DNA from: Aureispira sp964445645
GTDB taxonomy: Bacteria > Bacteroidota > Bacteroidia > Chitinophagales > Saprospiraceae
DNA: 64,000 bases
Assembly: GCA_964445645.1 (NCBI GenBank)
Contig: CAYULH010000003.1
Location: 1 to 64,000, forward strand
Direction of reading: 5' to 3'
The notes under the pieces were generated by a model, which did not search any database, was not told the DNA's origin, and saw only the letters and a program-made list of their open reading frames with translations. The position numbers and the translations under genes were made by a program. This document shows, piece after piece, positions 42,325-51,011 of this stretch; the stretch's first letter is position 1; each line of letters opens with the position of its first letter.

Positions 42325-43260
42325 TCACAAAGGAGCGACCAACCATTGTTTTGAATTTTGCTCCTGTAGCAATGGCCGTATCACATCTTGTATGCTTTCC
42401 TGAATTGCATTTAGGATGCGTTTTTTTACAAAATACTGGTGAACCACCAAGCTAATTTCACGAGCAGGTTGAGGCGCAGCCAAAGGGTGCAAATAATTCA
42501 AGTCTGCCGAGGGCAAATCTAGTGTTGCTAAATACGGAAGCAAGGTGGTCGCTTGATTGTTCCGTACAAACTTCATCAGCGTATCAATCGTTCCAGATTT
42601 GTATTCCAGATTCAAATTATTATCACGCTGATTGTGCAACTTGCAGATGGTTTCCACCTGTGTTCTTAGGCAATGGCCTTCATTGAGCAGCCAGAGTCGG
42701 TTGCAGTCAATTTCATGGACATGAATGCTCTTTTCTGAACGTTCTTTGCTCTTATCAAACAACAAAAAAGGTTCTTTGTAGAGTGGCTTTTCTATCAGAG
42801 CATTGTGGTGCAAAGGCGTAGACAAAATGCCAATATCCAAGGTTCTATTTTCCAAGCCCTTAATGATATTTTCTGTTGTCATTTCACTAATAAAAAACTT
42901 GACATTGGGATGTTGGTGAACAAAATCATTCAAGAACAAAGGCAACAAATACGGGGCAACGGTAGGAATAACCCCCACATGCAGCTGGCCGCTAGATACC
43001 CCCTTTAAATCCCCAACCACCTCATCCAAGGTGTCCAATTCTTTGTTAATAATTAAAAATTGTTTCAGAATAGCTTTTCCTTCTTTAGTTGGTACAATAG
43101 GCTTCTTCTTTCTATCAAACAATTTCAACCCCAATTCACTTTCTAACCTAGCAATCATAGTGCTGAGGGTAGATTGGGTAATAAAACATTTTTCGGCAGC
43201 TTTGCCAAAACTCTGCACCTCAGCTACAGCAATGGCATATTTTATTTGTTGTATATTCAT
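42325..43260 (-). CDS. oxyR: LysR-family peroxide regulator OxyR
   Basis: This 311-residue LysR-type regulator has an N-terminal helix-turn-helix (about 1-60, QSFGKAAEKCFITQSTLS) and a substrate-binding domain. The redox pair is C197 in GHCLR and C206 in ETICKL, with eight residues between them, the same spacing as C199 and C208 of Escherichia coli OxyR. It should therefore sense hydrogen peroxide by forming a disulfide. It lies divergent to katG with a 314-base shared region, the usual arrangement for a regulator and its target. Confidence 0.9.
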   Translation of the reverse strand: MNIQQIKYAIAVAEVQSFGKAAEKCFITQSTLSTMIARLESELGLKLFDRKKKPIVPTKEGKAILKQFLIINKELDTLDEVVGDLKGVSSGQLHVGVIPTVAPYLLPLFLNDFVHQHPNVKFFISEMTTENIIKGLENRTLDIGILSTPLHHNALIEKPLYKEPFLLFDKSKERSEKSIHVHEIDCNRLWLLNEGHCLRTQVETICKLHNQRDNNLNLEYKSGTIDTLMKFVRNNQATTLLPYLATLDLPSADLNYLHPLAAPQPAREISLVVHQYFVKKRILNAIQESIQDVIRPLLQEQNSKQWLVAPL

Positions 43261-43574
43261 CTACATTGTCAATAATAAGGTTGAGAATATCGTTTTTGTC
43301 AATCAAATATAACGCATATCTTTGAGACACAAAAATGAATAACAGGTGGCAATTTTATTTTGATTCAGAATCCCCAGACAACATTATCCTAATAAAAAAA
43401 ACACTATAACCAACTAATAATGAACACCTTGAAAAACATTATCAAAGAAGCGTCAAACTTTTTTCGGTTTACTTTATTAATAGAGTACAGACTTTCTTTA
43501 TTTTTCTCTTGATGAATAAATTTTACAGAAAATATACTAGACAATTCAAAAACAGCATTTAATTTAAAATTATT
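43261..43574 (+). promoter_or_regulatory. Shared oxyR-katG regulatory region
   Basis: TATCTTTG at 43317-43324 is a perfect -7 element and TTTG at 43295-43298 a perfect -33 element, 18 bases apart, so this is a strong promoter for katG. Two direct copies of TTGTCAAT lie at 43266-43273 and 43296-43303, 30 bases apart (about three helix turns). The second overlaps the -33 element, so they are candidate regulator sites. The katG leader is about 250 bases long. No oxyR promoter was identified. Confidence 0.65.
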
Positions 43575-45761
43575 ATGGACAAAATGAATGGGGAATCAAA
43601 ATGCCCTTTTTCGGGTCAACATCCAGCTCCCAAAGCAGCTGGTCAGGGTATGACCAATAGAGACTGGTGGCCAAATGAACTGAAACTAAATATTCTGAGA
43701 CAAAATGCTAAAAAATCGGATCCAATGGGAGAAGATTTTGATTATGCAGCAGCATTTAATAGCATTGACTTCAAAACATTGAAGCAAGAGGTTATAGATT
43801 TGATGACGGATTCTCAAGATTGGTGGCCTGCTGATTATGGACATTACGGAGGGTTTATGATTCGTATGGCATGGCACAGCGCGGGTACTTACCGAGTAGG
43901 TGACGGCCGTGGAGGTGCTAGTTCAGGTACACAGCGTTTTGCACCACTCAATAGCTGGCCTGACAATGGCAACTTGGATAAAGCACGCCTTTTGTTGTGG
44001 CCTATCAAAAAGAAATATGGACGCAAAATTTCTTGGGCAGACTTGATGATCTTGGCCGGTAACTGCGCCTTGGAATCTATGGGTTTCCCAACGTTTGGTT
44101 TTGCTGGCGGTAGAGAAGATGTATGGGAACCCGAACAAGATGTATATTGGGGGGTAGAAACGGAATGGGGGGACAACCAGAAACGCTACGAAAAGGATGA
44201 ATTAGAAAATCCTTTGGCGGCTGTAATGATGGGTTGGATTTATGTCAATCCAGAAGGCCCTAATGGCAATCCTGACCCAATGGGCTCTGCACAAAATGTT
44301 AGAGAAACCTTTGGTCGTATGGCCATGAATGACGAAGAAACAGTAGCCTTGGTGGCTGGTGGCCATACCTTTGGTAAAGCACACGGTGCGGCAGACCCGG
44401 GCCAATATGTTGGCGCAGAACCACACGGTGCTTCTATCCAAGAAATGAGTACTGGCTGGAAAAATACCTATGGTACTGGTGTATTGGAAGATACCATTAC
44501 GAGTGGTATTGAAGGGGCTTGGACTCCCAACCCAACTAGATGGGATGCCGACTACTTTGATGTATTGCTCAACTATGATTGGGAATTGACTACAAGTCCA
44601 GCAGGTGCCAAACAATGGACACCAACAGCCGCTTCTAATGCGAGAATGGCTCCAACTGCAGGCAATCCAGAGGGCAAACAAGCATTGATGATGACCACGG
44701 CAGATATTGCCCTAAAAACTGACCCCGAATACTTAAAAATCTCTCAGCGTTTCCACAAGGATCACAAAGCATTTGAAGAGGCGTTTGCAAGAGCTTGGTT
44801 CAAACTAACCCATAGAGATATGGGGCCAGTTTCTAGATATTTGGGCCCTGAAGTACCGCAAGAAGAATTGTTGTGGCAAGATCCTGTTCCTGCTGGAACA
44901 CCTTTGTCTGACGAGGCTGTGGCTACGCTCAAAGATGCCATCAAAGCATCTGGATTGTCTATTACGCAATTGGTAAAGACGGCTTGGGCTTCGGCTTCTA
45001 CGTTTAGAGGTTCTGACAAGCGTGGCGGTGCCAATGGTAGCCGTATTCGCCTAGCTCCCCAAAGAACTTGGGAAGTGAACCAACCTGAGGAGTTGGACAA
45101 AGTTTTGGCGGCTTATGAAAAAATCCAACAAGATTATGAAGGTACGGTTTCTATGGCCGATTTGATTGTGTTGGGTGGTAATGTTGGCGTAGAGTTGGCT
45201 GCCCAAAATGCAGGACTTGACGTAACGGTTCCTTTTACCAGTGGTAGAGGCGATGCTACACAAGAGCAAACAGATGTAGAATCATTTAGTTACTTAGCAC
45301 CTAGAGCGGATGGCTTTAGAAACTACGTGAAGGCTAGTGAAAAAGTTGCTGCCGAAGATTTATTGGTAGACAAAGCTCAATTATTGACCCTTTCTATTCC
45401 TGAAATGACGGTTTTGGTAGGTGGTCTTAGAGTATTGGGGGCCAACTACGATGATTCTAAGCACGGGGTGTTTACGGATAATGTAGGAAGCTTGACCAAT
45501 GATTTCTTTGTGAATTTGTTGGACTTCACTTATACTTGGGAAGCGGCCAACGAGGAAGAAACTTTGTTTAATGGAAAAGATCGTCGTACAGGTGCTGTTG
45601 TCTTCACTGGCACTAGAGCCGATTTGATTTTTGGTTCTAATACAGAACTAAGAGCAGTTGCTGAAGTATATGGTTCTGATGATGCCAAAGAGAAGTTTGT
45701 CAATGACTTTGTGGCGGCTTGGGCCAAAGTAATGGATTTAGATCGTTTTGATTTGGCTTAA
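43575..45761 (+). CDS. katG: Catalase-peroxidase KatG
   Basis: This haem enzyme removes hydrogen peroxide by both catalase and peroxidase activity. Distal residues are R97, W100 and H101 (MIRMAWHSAG). The Met-Tyr-Trp adduct of the family is complete: W100, Y223 (WIYVNPEGP) and M249 (FGRMAMND). The proximal ligand is H264 (VAGGHTFGKAHG). At 728 residues the length is usual, with both N- and C-terminal peroxidase domains. It is divergent from oxyR, has a perfect promoter and ends at a hairpin terminator. It is probably cytoplasmic: no signal peptide is seen. Confidence 0.97.
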   Translation: MDKMNGESKCPFSGQHPAPKAAGQGMTNRDWWPNELKLNILRQNAKKSDPMGEDFDYAAAFNSIDFKTLKQEVIDLMTDSQDWWPADYGHYGGFMIRMAWHSAGTYRVGDGRGGASSGTQRFAPLNSWPDNGNLDKARLLLWPIKKKYGRKISWADLMILAGNCALESMGFPTFGFAGGREDVWEPEQDVYWGVETEWGDNQKRYEKDELENPLAAVMMGWIYVNPEGPNGNPDPMGSAQNVRETFGRMAMNDEETVALVAGGHTFGKAHGAADPGQYVGAEPHGASIQEMSTGWKNTYGTGVLEDTITSGIEGAWTPNPTRWDADYFDVLLNYDWELTTSPAGAKQWTPTAASNARMAPTAGNPEGKQALMMTTADIALKTDPEYLKISQRFHKDHKAFEEAFARAWFKLTHRDMGPVSRYLGPEVPQEELLWQDPVPAGTPLSDEAVATLKDAIKASGLSITQLVKTAWASASTFRGSDKRGGANGSRIRLAPQRTWEVNQPEELDKVLAAYEKIQQDYEGTVSMADLIVLGGNVGVELAAQNAGLDVTVPFTSGRGDATQEQTDVESFSYLAPRADGFRNYVKASEKVAAEDLLVDKAQLLTLSIPEMTVLVGGLRVLGANYDDSKHGVFTDNVGSLTNDFFVNLLDFTYTWEAANEEETLFNGKDRRTGAVVFTGTRADLIFGSNTELRAVAEVYGSDDAKEKFVNDFVAAWAKVMDLDRFDLA

Positions 45762-45806
45762 TTCAAAGAGCTAAATTTAACTCAAATCACACATAAATTA
45801 GATGAG

Positions 45807-45842
45807 ATAGGGTGTCATTCGGTTGACATCCTATTTTTTTTT
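45807..45842 (+). terminator. Terminator after katG
   Basis: ATAGGGTGTCA (45807-45817) and TGACATCCTAT (45824-45834) form an 11-bp stem with one G-T pair, followed by a long T-run. Confidence 0.85.
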
Positions 45843-45871
45843 GAAAAAATTTGGCAATGCTTGTAACTTTT
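45840..45871 (+). promoter_or_regulatory. Possible promoter of the third sigma gene
   Basis: TAACTTTT at 45864-45871 matches seven of eight -7 positions. TTTG at 45840-45843 lies 20 bases upstream as a -33 element, partly inside the T-run of the katG terminator. Confidence 0.4.
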
Positions 45872-45962
45872 AGCTGGCCTAATGGCACTTACTAATAACA
45901 ACACTTCTTTAGGGGACATATTCCCCTCTAAGTTTATCCATTCCTGTTTCTAAACAGATTAA

Positions 45963-46475
45963 ATGACTGCCAAGGAAAAACAACAGTATTTTTTGAAGCT
46001 CTATGAGCCCAATCACAGCAAGCTCCTGCGCTACTGCGAGTCTATACTAAGAGACCCCGTAGAGGCTCAAGATGTGGTTAGTGATACCATATTGTTGGCT
46101 TATGAGCAGTTGGATAAACTCCAAAAAGAAGCGTCTTTTATTTATTTTTTATTTGGAATTGCACGCAATTTAATTCGTCGTCTGCAGCGGCGAAAAAAAT
46201 TCTGGGGGTTCTTTAATGCAGAACAGGCCAACCAAGTGCCTGCTCCTACTGCCCAAGCCCTCAATGAAGATGTTCAATTGCTGTATCAAGCACTCGACCA
46301 CTTGCCCACTGCCCAAAAAGAAGCCTTAGTCTTATTTGAATTGTCGGGTTATTCTCTCAAGGAGACCGCCCAAATTCAAGGTTGTAGTCTTTCGGCCGTC
46401 AAGGCAAGGGTAGCGCGTGGTCGGCAGCGTCTCAGCAAAATTTTATCACCAAACAGCCTATTAGTGTATGAATAA
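45963..46475 (+). CDS. ECF-family RNA polymerase sigma factor (copy 3)
   Basis: This 170-residue ECF sigma factor has region 2 with VEAQDVVSDTILLAYEQLDKL and region 4 with ELSGYSLKETAQIQGCSLSAVKARV. It is less similar to the two other sigma factors in the window than they are to each other, so it represents a separate system. Its last 8 bases overlap the start of the next gene at ATGAATAA. The pair is on the plus strand downstream of the katG terminator. Confidence 0.9.
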   Translation: MTAKEKQQYFLKLYEPNHSKLLRYCESILRDPVEAQDVVSDTILLAYEQLDKLQKEASFIYFLFGIARNLIRRLQRRKKFWGFFNAEQANQVPAPTAQALNEDVQLLYQALDHLPTAQKEALVLFELSGYSLKETAQIQGCSLSAVKARVARGRQRLSKILSPNSLLVYE

Positions 46476-47886
46476 GCCAATAGATGACCTTTTTGAACAG
46501 GCGCGTGCCTCTTTGAAGGCCAATATGCCACTAGAACAAGTGGAAAAACTTGTTCAGCACTCAGCAGGCACTGCGTCTTTCTGGACGTGGAAAATGATTA
46601 TTAGTAGCATGAGTATCATAGGAATTATTATTGCCATTACTGTAGGAAGTTTTTTAACGATAACTCCCCCTCCACCCACTGCAGAACAACCACAGACAGT
46701 TGTTAATACCATATCCAACAGCTCGCCTGTTTATAAAATCACGGAACCTAATACACTACCTATTTTAGAAGATTCTAGTAGTCCTAGTTCTTTTGTCAAT
46801 CATACATGGTTTCAAGAAGAAGCAGCTCAACCTATTCCAGTAGCATCCTTGGGTGCTTCTACTACTGCTTTGCTCGATTCTTTGGGTCCTAAAAAAACCT
46901 TTACAGAGTACACCTTGGAGATTCGCAAAGATAACTCTGAGAAGGAATTGAAAGCCTTGCAACAGGAATTAAAAAATTATGGTATTAAACTCCAAATCCA
47001 ACAACTCAATTATCATCCTGACAATACGATTAAGCGATTTAAGGGGCGTTTTGAGACGGATAGTTTGTTTTGCAGCACTCAAATGAGCCAACATGAATTT
47101 GACATACAGGGGGCTTTCAAAAGTATGCAGTTTACTTTTAGGGTGGCCAACGAAAAAGAGCTAAAATACCTCAAAATACAATCGGATGATTTTGAAGAAA
47201 CAATCGAATGTTATGATGATAATGTTTTGAGCAGCACGGCCCAGGCCAAACGTATAGCCAAAGAAACAGAACGGGCCATGCGACTTGCCGAACGCCGTTT
47301 GTTCCAAGTGCAAATTGAAAAGGAAATGGCACAGCGACAAATGCAAATGGCCATGCGAGAGGCGGAGCGTTCCAGAGCGAATATTTTGCGCCTAAAGGCG
47401 GATAGTATTCAAATCTGGACTCAAAAACCCAATGAAAGAAGGGTTTTTATACAGCATTTGAATGTAGATTCTACCCAAAATATTAAGTTTTTATTCAAAG
47501 ACTTGGAGGAGCAACTGGAGTCCTTAGATGTTTTAACAGAAGAGGGCTTGTTGGATATGGATAGTATTTTATTAAAAAATACCCTTAAAAATTACTCCAA
47601 TGAATTGCGTTTTGAACTAGAAAACACCCGATTGGATTTGCAAAAAGAGCTAGATGAGCATTTGCGCTTTCAGAAAGCTATAGAAATAGAAGTAGAGGAG
47701 GAAGTGGAACGAGCTGTAGAGCTGGAGCTAAAAAAGGTACTTGAAGAGCATGAAATAGAGGTGTTTGATACCGATGATAAAGCTTACCTAGAAAACAAAG
47801 CAGATAGCCTAGAGGCAGAAGCCAAACGCCTACGAAAAGAAGCCAAAAAACTAAAAAAACTAGCCAAACAGGCCAAGAAGAAATAA
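46468..47886 (+). CDS. Probable membrane anti-sigma factor with long coiled coil
   Basis: The first 42 residues are cytoplasmic, then one membrane helix lies at about 43-64 (MIISSMSIIGIIIAITVGSFL). A linker and a small folded segment follow, which includes YTLEIRKDNSEKELKALQQ (about 149-167). From about 255 the protein is almost wholly charged helix and probable coiled coil, ending in a Lys-rich tail (KKLKKLAKQAKKK). The overlap with the sigma gene and the topology suggest an anti-sigma factor. Unlike the two barrel proteins it has no outer-membrane domain. No known anti-sigma domain is recognised, so the role is inferred from context. At 472 residues it is large for the class. Confidence 0.7.
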   Translation: MNKPIDDLFEQARASLKANMPLEQVEKLVQHSAGTASFWTWKMIISSMSIIGIIIAITVGSFLTITPPPPTAEQPQTVVNTISNSSPVYKITEPNTLPILEDSSSPSSFVNHTWFQEEAAQPIPVASLGASTTALLDSLGPKKTFTEYTLEIRKDNSEKELKALQQELKNYGIKLQIQQLNYHPDNTIKRFKGRFETDSLFCSTQMSQHEFDIQGAFKSMQFTFRVANEKELKYLKIQSDDFEETIECYDDNVLSSTAQAKRIAKETERAMRLAERRLFQVQIEKEMAQRQMQMAMREAERSRANILRLKADSIQIWTQKPNERRVFIQHLNVDSTQNIKFLFKDLEEQLESLDVLTEEGLLDMDSILLKNTLKNYSNELRFELENTRLDLQKELDEHLRFQKAIEIEVEEEVERAVELELKKVLEEHEIEVFDTDDKAYLENKADSLEAEAKRLRKEAKKLKKLAKQAKKK

Positions 47887-47913
47887 AACCAACCAAGGTA
47901 TTTTGATAAGGAG

Positions 47914-47952
47914 TGGGATAGCTTTCGCAAGAAGGCTGTCCCATTTTTTTTA
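47914..47952 (+). terminator. Terminator after the third sigma pair
   Basis: TGGGATAGC and GGCTGTCCCA form an imperfect stem around TTTCGCAAGAA, followed by a T-run. Confidence 0.7.
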
Positions 47953-48140
47953 TTGCCTTATGCTATGCCGAACAAATTATTTGTTTTTTTTATAAAATGC
48001 TTTAAAATTTTATTTCCTTTTTGTACTTTCGTACCAAATTCCCATAAATAGATAACAATATTTTTTATATCCCTAAAAAATATTTATACAAACCGTATAG
48101 TTCCCCTTTTAATTTCTAATTATTTATTAAACAAAAACTA

Positions 48141-48494
48141 ATGAAAAGGATACTTGTCATCCTCACTGTCCTAGTGTGGAGCTTATCTGCCTGCCAAAAC
48201 AATTGCACGATTCCCTTTACTGATCTGACCAATTTTTCTACAACTGATACTACCAATGCCACCCAAACTTCCCATGCTCTTTTAGAGATAGGTATTGTAT
48301 ATGAAAGTATGTCAGGCAATGTTATGATTACAGGTGGTTTGTGTACCAATCCTAAGTGCAATTTTGCTAGTGACCACACTACTGATTCTCATGTATATGG
48401 CTCTATTGAAACAGCTGAATTGGGTATTACCAATGAAGTTATTAGATGTAGGTGTAAGCACGGCTGCCATTCCAAATTAAAGAAAAAACCATAA
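48141..48494 (+). CDS. Small Cys-rich lipoprotein
   Basis: This 117-residue predicted lipoprotein has lipobox SLSAC (C18). Six further Cys follow: one at residue 22, two in GLCTNPKC, and three in CRCKHGC near the end, so disulfide bonds or metal binding are possible. The C terminus is Lys/His-rich. I do not recognise the family. A near match to the -7 element, TACTTTCG, lies at 48024-48031 about 110 bases upstream. It ends 34 bases before the stop of a converging lysozyme gene. Confidence 0.65.
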   Translation: MKRILVILTVLVWSLSACQNNCTIPFTDLTNFSTTDTTNATQTSHALLEIGIVYESMSGNVMITGGLCTNPKCNFASDHTTDSHVYGSIETAELGITNEVIRCRCKHGCHSKLKKKP

Positions 48495-48527
48495 GACCAC
48501 TTCTAGCTACAGAACAAACTACTTTTC

Positions 48528-49247
48528 TCACCAACAAATATTCCTCAATTGTCGATAACTGCCGACAAATACATTACCATCCACATAGCCCTCTATGCCT
48601 GATAATTCCATTTCGTCGCTATACTGCCAAAAATACCAATCCAATTGGAGTGGCGGCTGGCGGCGGCTGTAGCGTGCAATCCAAACCAAATGGTCGGGAA
48701 AAGCGTGGTGCAAATGCCGTTGGTACAAATCTAGGGAAGCGTAAATAATGGGGCGGATTTTATAGTGTTCTTCTACGGTTTGAAGCCATACCGTGAGGTC
48801 TTCGATCAGGCGTGCTTTGTCTACTTTGTCCACGTTTTCTACATCCAGCACAGGGGGCAAATCGCCTTTGCGTAGTTTCACCGTTTTGATAAATTGTTTG
48901 GCTTGCCAAAGCGGACTTTGCTCCGCTCTATAAAAATGATAAGCCCCACGAAGCACCCCTGCTTTTCGGGCAGTAGCCCAATTATAATCAAAATAAGGAT
49001 CTTGATAGCTGCTCCCTTCTGTAGCTTTTATAAAGGCAAATTGTACGCCTGCCTCTTGTTTCAGCACATTCCAATCTACATCAAGCTGATAACGAGAAAC
49101 ATCTACACCCTGTACGGCATATTTTTGGGCATCATGTTGGAGCAAAGTGCTAAACAAAAACAGCAACACTAAGTAGATAGGATATAGGTAGAACCGCAGA
49201 TTGATTTTATGCCAAGCCTTGAGCAATTTCCAAGTGGTAGAAAACAT
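48528..49247 (-). CDS. GH25 lysozyme-like protein
   Basis: This is a glycoside hydrolase of family 25 that cleaves peptidoglycan glycan strands. One N-terminal membrane or signal helix (about 18-37) is followed by the barrel starting VQGVDVSRYQ. The catalytic Asp/Glu lie in PPVLDVEN. GAYHFYRA and YRQLRNICW fit the fold. The length is normal. It begins 20 bases after the ndh stop on the same strand and is probably co-transcribed. Confidence 0.88.
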   Translation of the reverse strand: MFSTTWKLLKAWHKINLRFYLYPIYLVLLFLFSTLLQHDAQKYAVQGVDVSRYQLDVDWNVLKQEAGVQFAFIKATEGSSYQDPYFDYNWATARKAGVLRGAYHFYRAEQSPLWQAKQFIKTVKLRKGDLPPVLDVENVDKVDKARLIEDLTVWLQTVEEHYKIRPIIYASLDLYQRHLHHAFPDHLVWIARYSRRQPPLQLDWYFWQYSDEMELSGIEGYVDGNVFVGSYRQLRNICW

Positions 49248-49267
49248 ATGGGATGGGGTTAATTGGG

Positions 49268-50563
49268 TTATACATCCTCCTCTACAGGAGTGGGTTTTTC
49301 TTTTATTTTTACTTTTCTAATAATGAGGCGAGTGCCTTTATCATAAAAAATATACGACCAAGCCCAATTGACAAAAACAATCAATCTGGAACGAAAATCA
49401 ACCAACAGCATCAAATGCACCGCCATCCAAGCAATCCAAGCCAAGAAGCCGCCAAATTTCAGTTTATCCGTATCCACTACCGCTAGGTTGCGCCCCACTG
49501 TTGCCATAGCGCCCCTATCCTTGTATACAAAGGGTTTTGTCTCTTTTTTGTGGGCCAATAAGTTAAAATTCTTGGCCAAATGCACCCCTTGTTGTACGGC
49601 AACCGAAGCCAACATAGGATAACCTTGGGGCTGCTGTTCAGACAGCACAGCCGCTACATCGCCCAATGCAAAGACCTCTTCAAAGCCCTTGACCTGAAAT
49701 TTGTCATTGGTAATAATTCGATTACCACCAGCTTTTTCGACATCTATGCCCAAGCTAGAAGCCCCCTTCACGCCTGCTGTCCAAATCAGGGTTTTGGCCT
49801 GAAAAGTTTCTTTGTTGGTGTATACCACATTACCGTCATAATCTTCTGCACGAATATTGAGCCAGACATTCACGTCTAATTTTTTTAGAAATTGCTCGGC
49901 ATCTGCCGAAGATTTTTCGCTCATACCGGGTAATAAGCGGTCGGCCCCTTGCACCACATGAATTTGCATGCGCCTAATATCCAAATCGGGATAATCCTTG
50001 GGCAAAATGTAACGTTTTAGTTCGGCCAAAGCCCCCGCCAGTTCCACGCCTGTAGCGCCGCCCCCTACAATTACAAAATTCATCCAAGCATCCCGTTCTT
50101 GTATATCATCGGCATTGATGGCATTTTCAAAACTCTGCAACACTACCGAACGCAAGTTGAGGGCTTCTACCACGGTTTTCATGGGCATAGAATACTTTTG
50201 GATATTCTCCAAACCAAAAAAATTGGTCACCGCTCCTGTTGCTAGAATCAAGTAATCATAATCCAACTCCCCTACCGAAGTATACACCATCTTTTTGTCA
50301 GTATCTACTTGGTGTACTTCTGCCATTCTATAGTGAAAGTTTTTTTTGTGCTTAAATACCTTGCGAATGGGATAAACAATAGAATCGGGTTCTAGCCCTG
50401 AACTGGCTACTTGATACATCAAGGGCTGAAAGGTGTGGTAGTTGTTTTTGTCAAACAAAACCACTTGATAATGCTTGGTATTGATGTTTTTGACAAATTT
50501 GAGGCCGGCAAAACCACAGCCAATCACTACAATGCGAGGGAGGTCACGATGTGGTATATTCAT
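49268..50563 (-). CDS. ndh: Type II NADH dehydrogenase
   Basis: This is a flavoprotein that passes electrons from NADH to quinone without pumping protons. An N-terminal FAD-binding motif V-I-G15-C-G-F-A-G lies at about 13-20. A second Rossmann motif IVGGGATGVELAGAL begins near residue 165. The FAD-binding signature near the end (FALGDVAAV) is present. A hydrophobic C-terminal segment (about 370-410, GGFLAWIAWMAVHLMLLVDF) anchors it to the membrane. At 431 residues it has the family length. It is divergent from the Avs-like gene. Confidence 0.88.
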   Translation of the reverse strand: MNIPHRDLPRIVVIGCGFAGLKFVKNINTKHYQVVLFDKNNYHTFQPLMYQVASSGLEPDSIVYPIRKVFKHKKNFHYRMAEVHQVDTDKKMVYTSVGELDYDYLILATGAVTNFFGLENIQKYSMPMKTVVEALNLRSVVLQSFENAINADDIQERDAWMNFVIVGGGATGVELAGALAELKRYILPKDYPDLDIRRMQIHVVQGADRLLPGMSEKSSADAEQFLKKLDVNVWLNIRAEDYDGNVVYTNKETFQAKTLIWTAGVKGASSLGIDVEKAGGNRIITNDKFQVKGFEEVFALGDVAAVLSEQQPQGYPMLASVAVQQGVHLAKNFNLLAHKKETKPFVYKDRGAMATVGRNLAVVDTDKLKFGGFLAWIAWMAVHLMLLVDFRSRLIVFVNWAWSYIFYDKGTRLIIRKVKIKEKPTPVEEDV

Positions 50564-51011
50564 GGTTGGAAATGTATTTTTTAATGCTGTTTACCTGTTG
50601 TAAGTTTTGGGTAGAATATCTACTTACACCAACCCGTTTTTGGGGTTTTTAGTTTGCTTTGGGGGGATTATTCTATTTTTTGAGTAGGATAATTGGATTG
50701 GGACACTCTTTTTGTTTTAGATTCGTGTATTATGTTTTTTTATTTTTAATTGTTATCTTGTAAATGAAGGATAACTTTATATAAGTTGGTTATCCACAAT
50801 ATGGTGCAATGTAGACTGATTTAGTTGGTTATCCACACCTTTTGTTAATATATAGGGCTTTTGTTCTGTATTGTGTTTGTACAATAGTTAGGTTTCATGA
50901 AGAAGCCTCCCGCATTTAGATACATTTGTTTTTGGCAATCGCTCAAGCAACCCTCAAAAACAAAAGAATCTAAATTATTACATCCCACAAAAAAATAGTA
51001 CTTTAAAATCT
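50564..51011. other. 448-base divergent region with paired DnaA boxes
   Basis: No gene is seen. The 15-bp direct repeat AGTTGGTTATCCACA occurs at 50784-50798 and 50823-50837, start to start 39 bases. Each contains a perfect DnaA box TTATCCACA (50790-50798 and 50829-50837), same orientation. GGATAAC at 50769-50775 and GTTATCC at 50789-50795 add an inverted repeat around an AT-rich core. TACATTTG at 50921-50928 is a perfect -7 element, about 85 bases before the Avs-like gene. Confidence 0.6.
50784..50837 (+). repeat. Direct-repeat pair containing DnaA boxes
   Basis: Two identical 15-bp repeats, each ending in TTATCCACA, with 24 bases between them. The spacing start to start is 39 bases, close to four helix turns. 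Confidence 0.75.

Noticed and set aside
42249..42455. 68-residue plus-strand open frame at the end of oxyR
   Set aside because: It lies mostly antisense to the real regulator gene.
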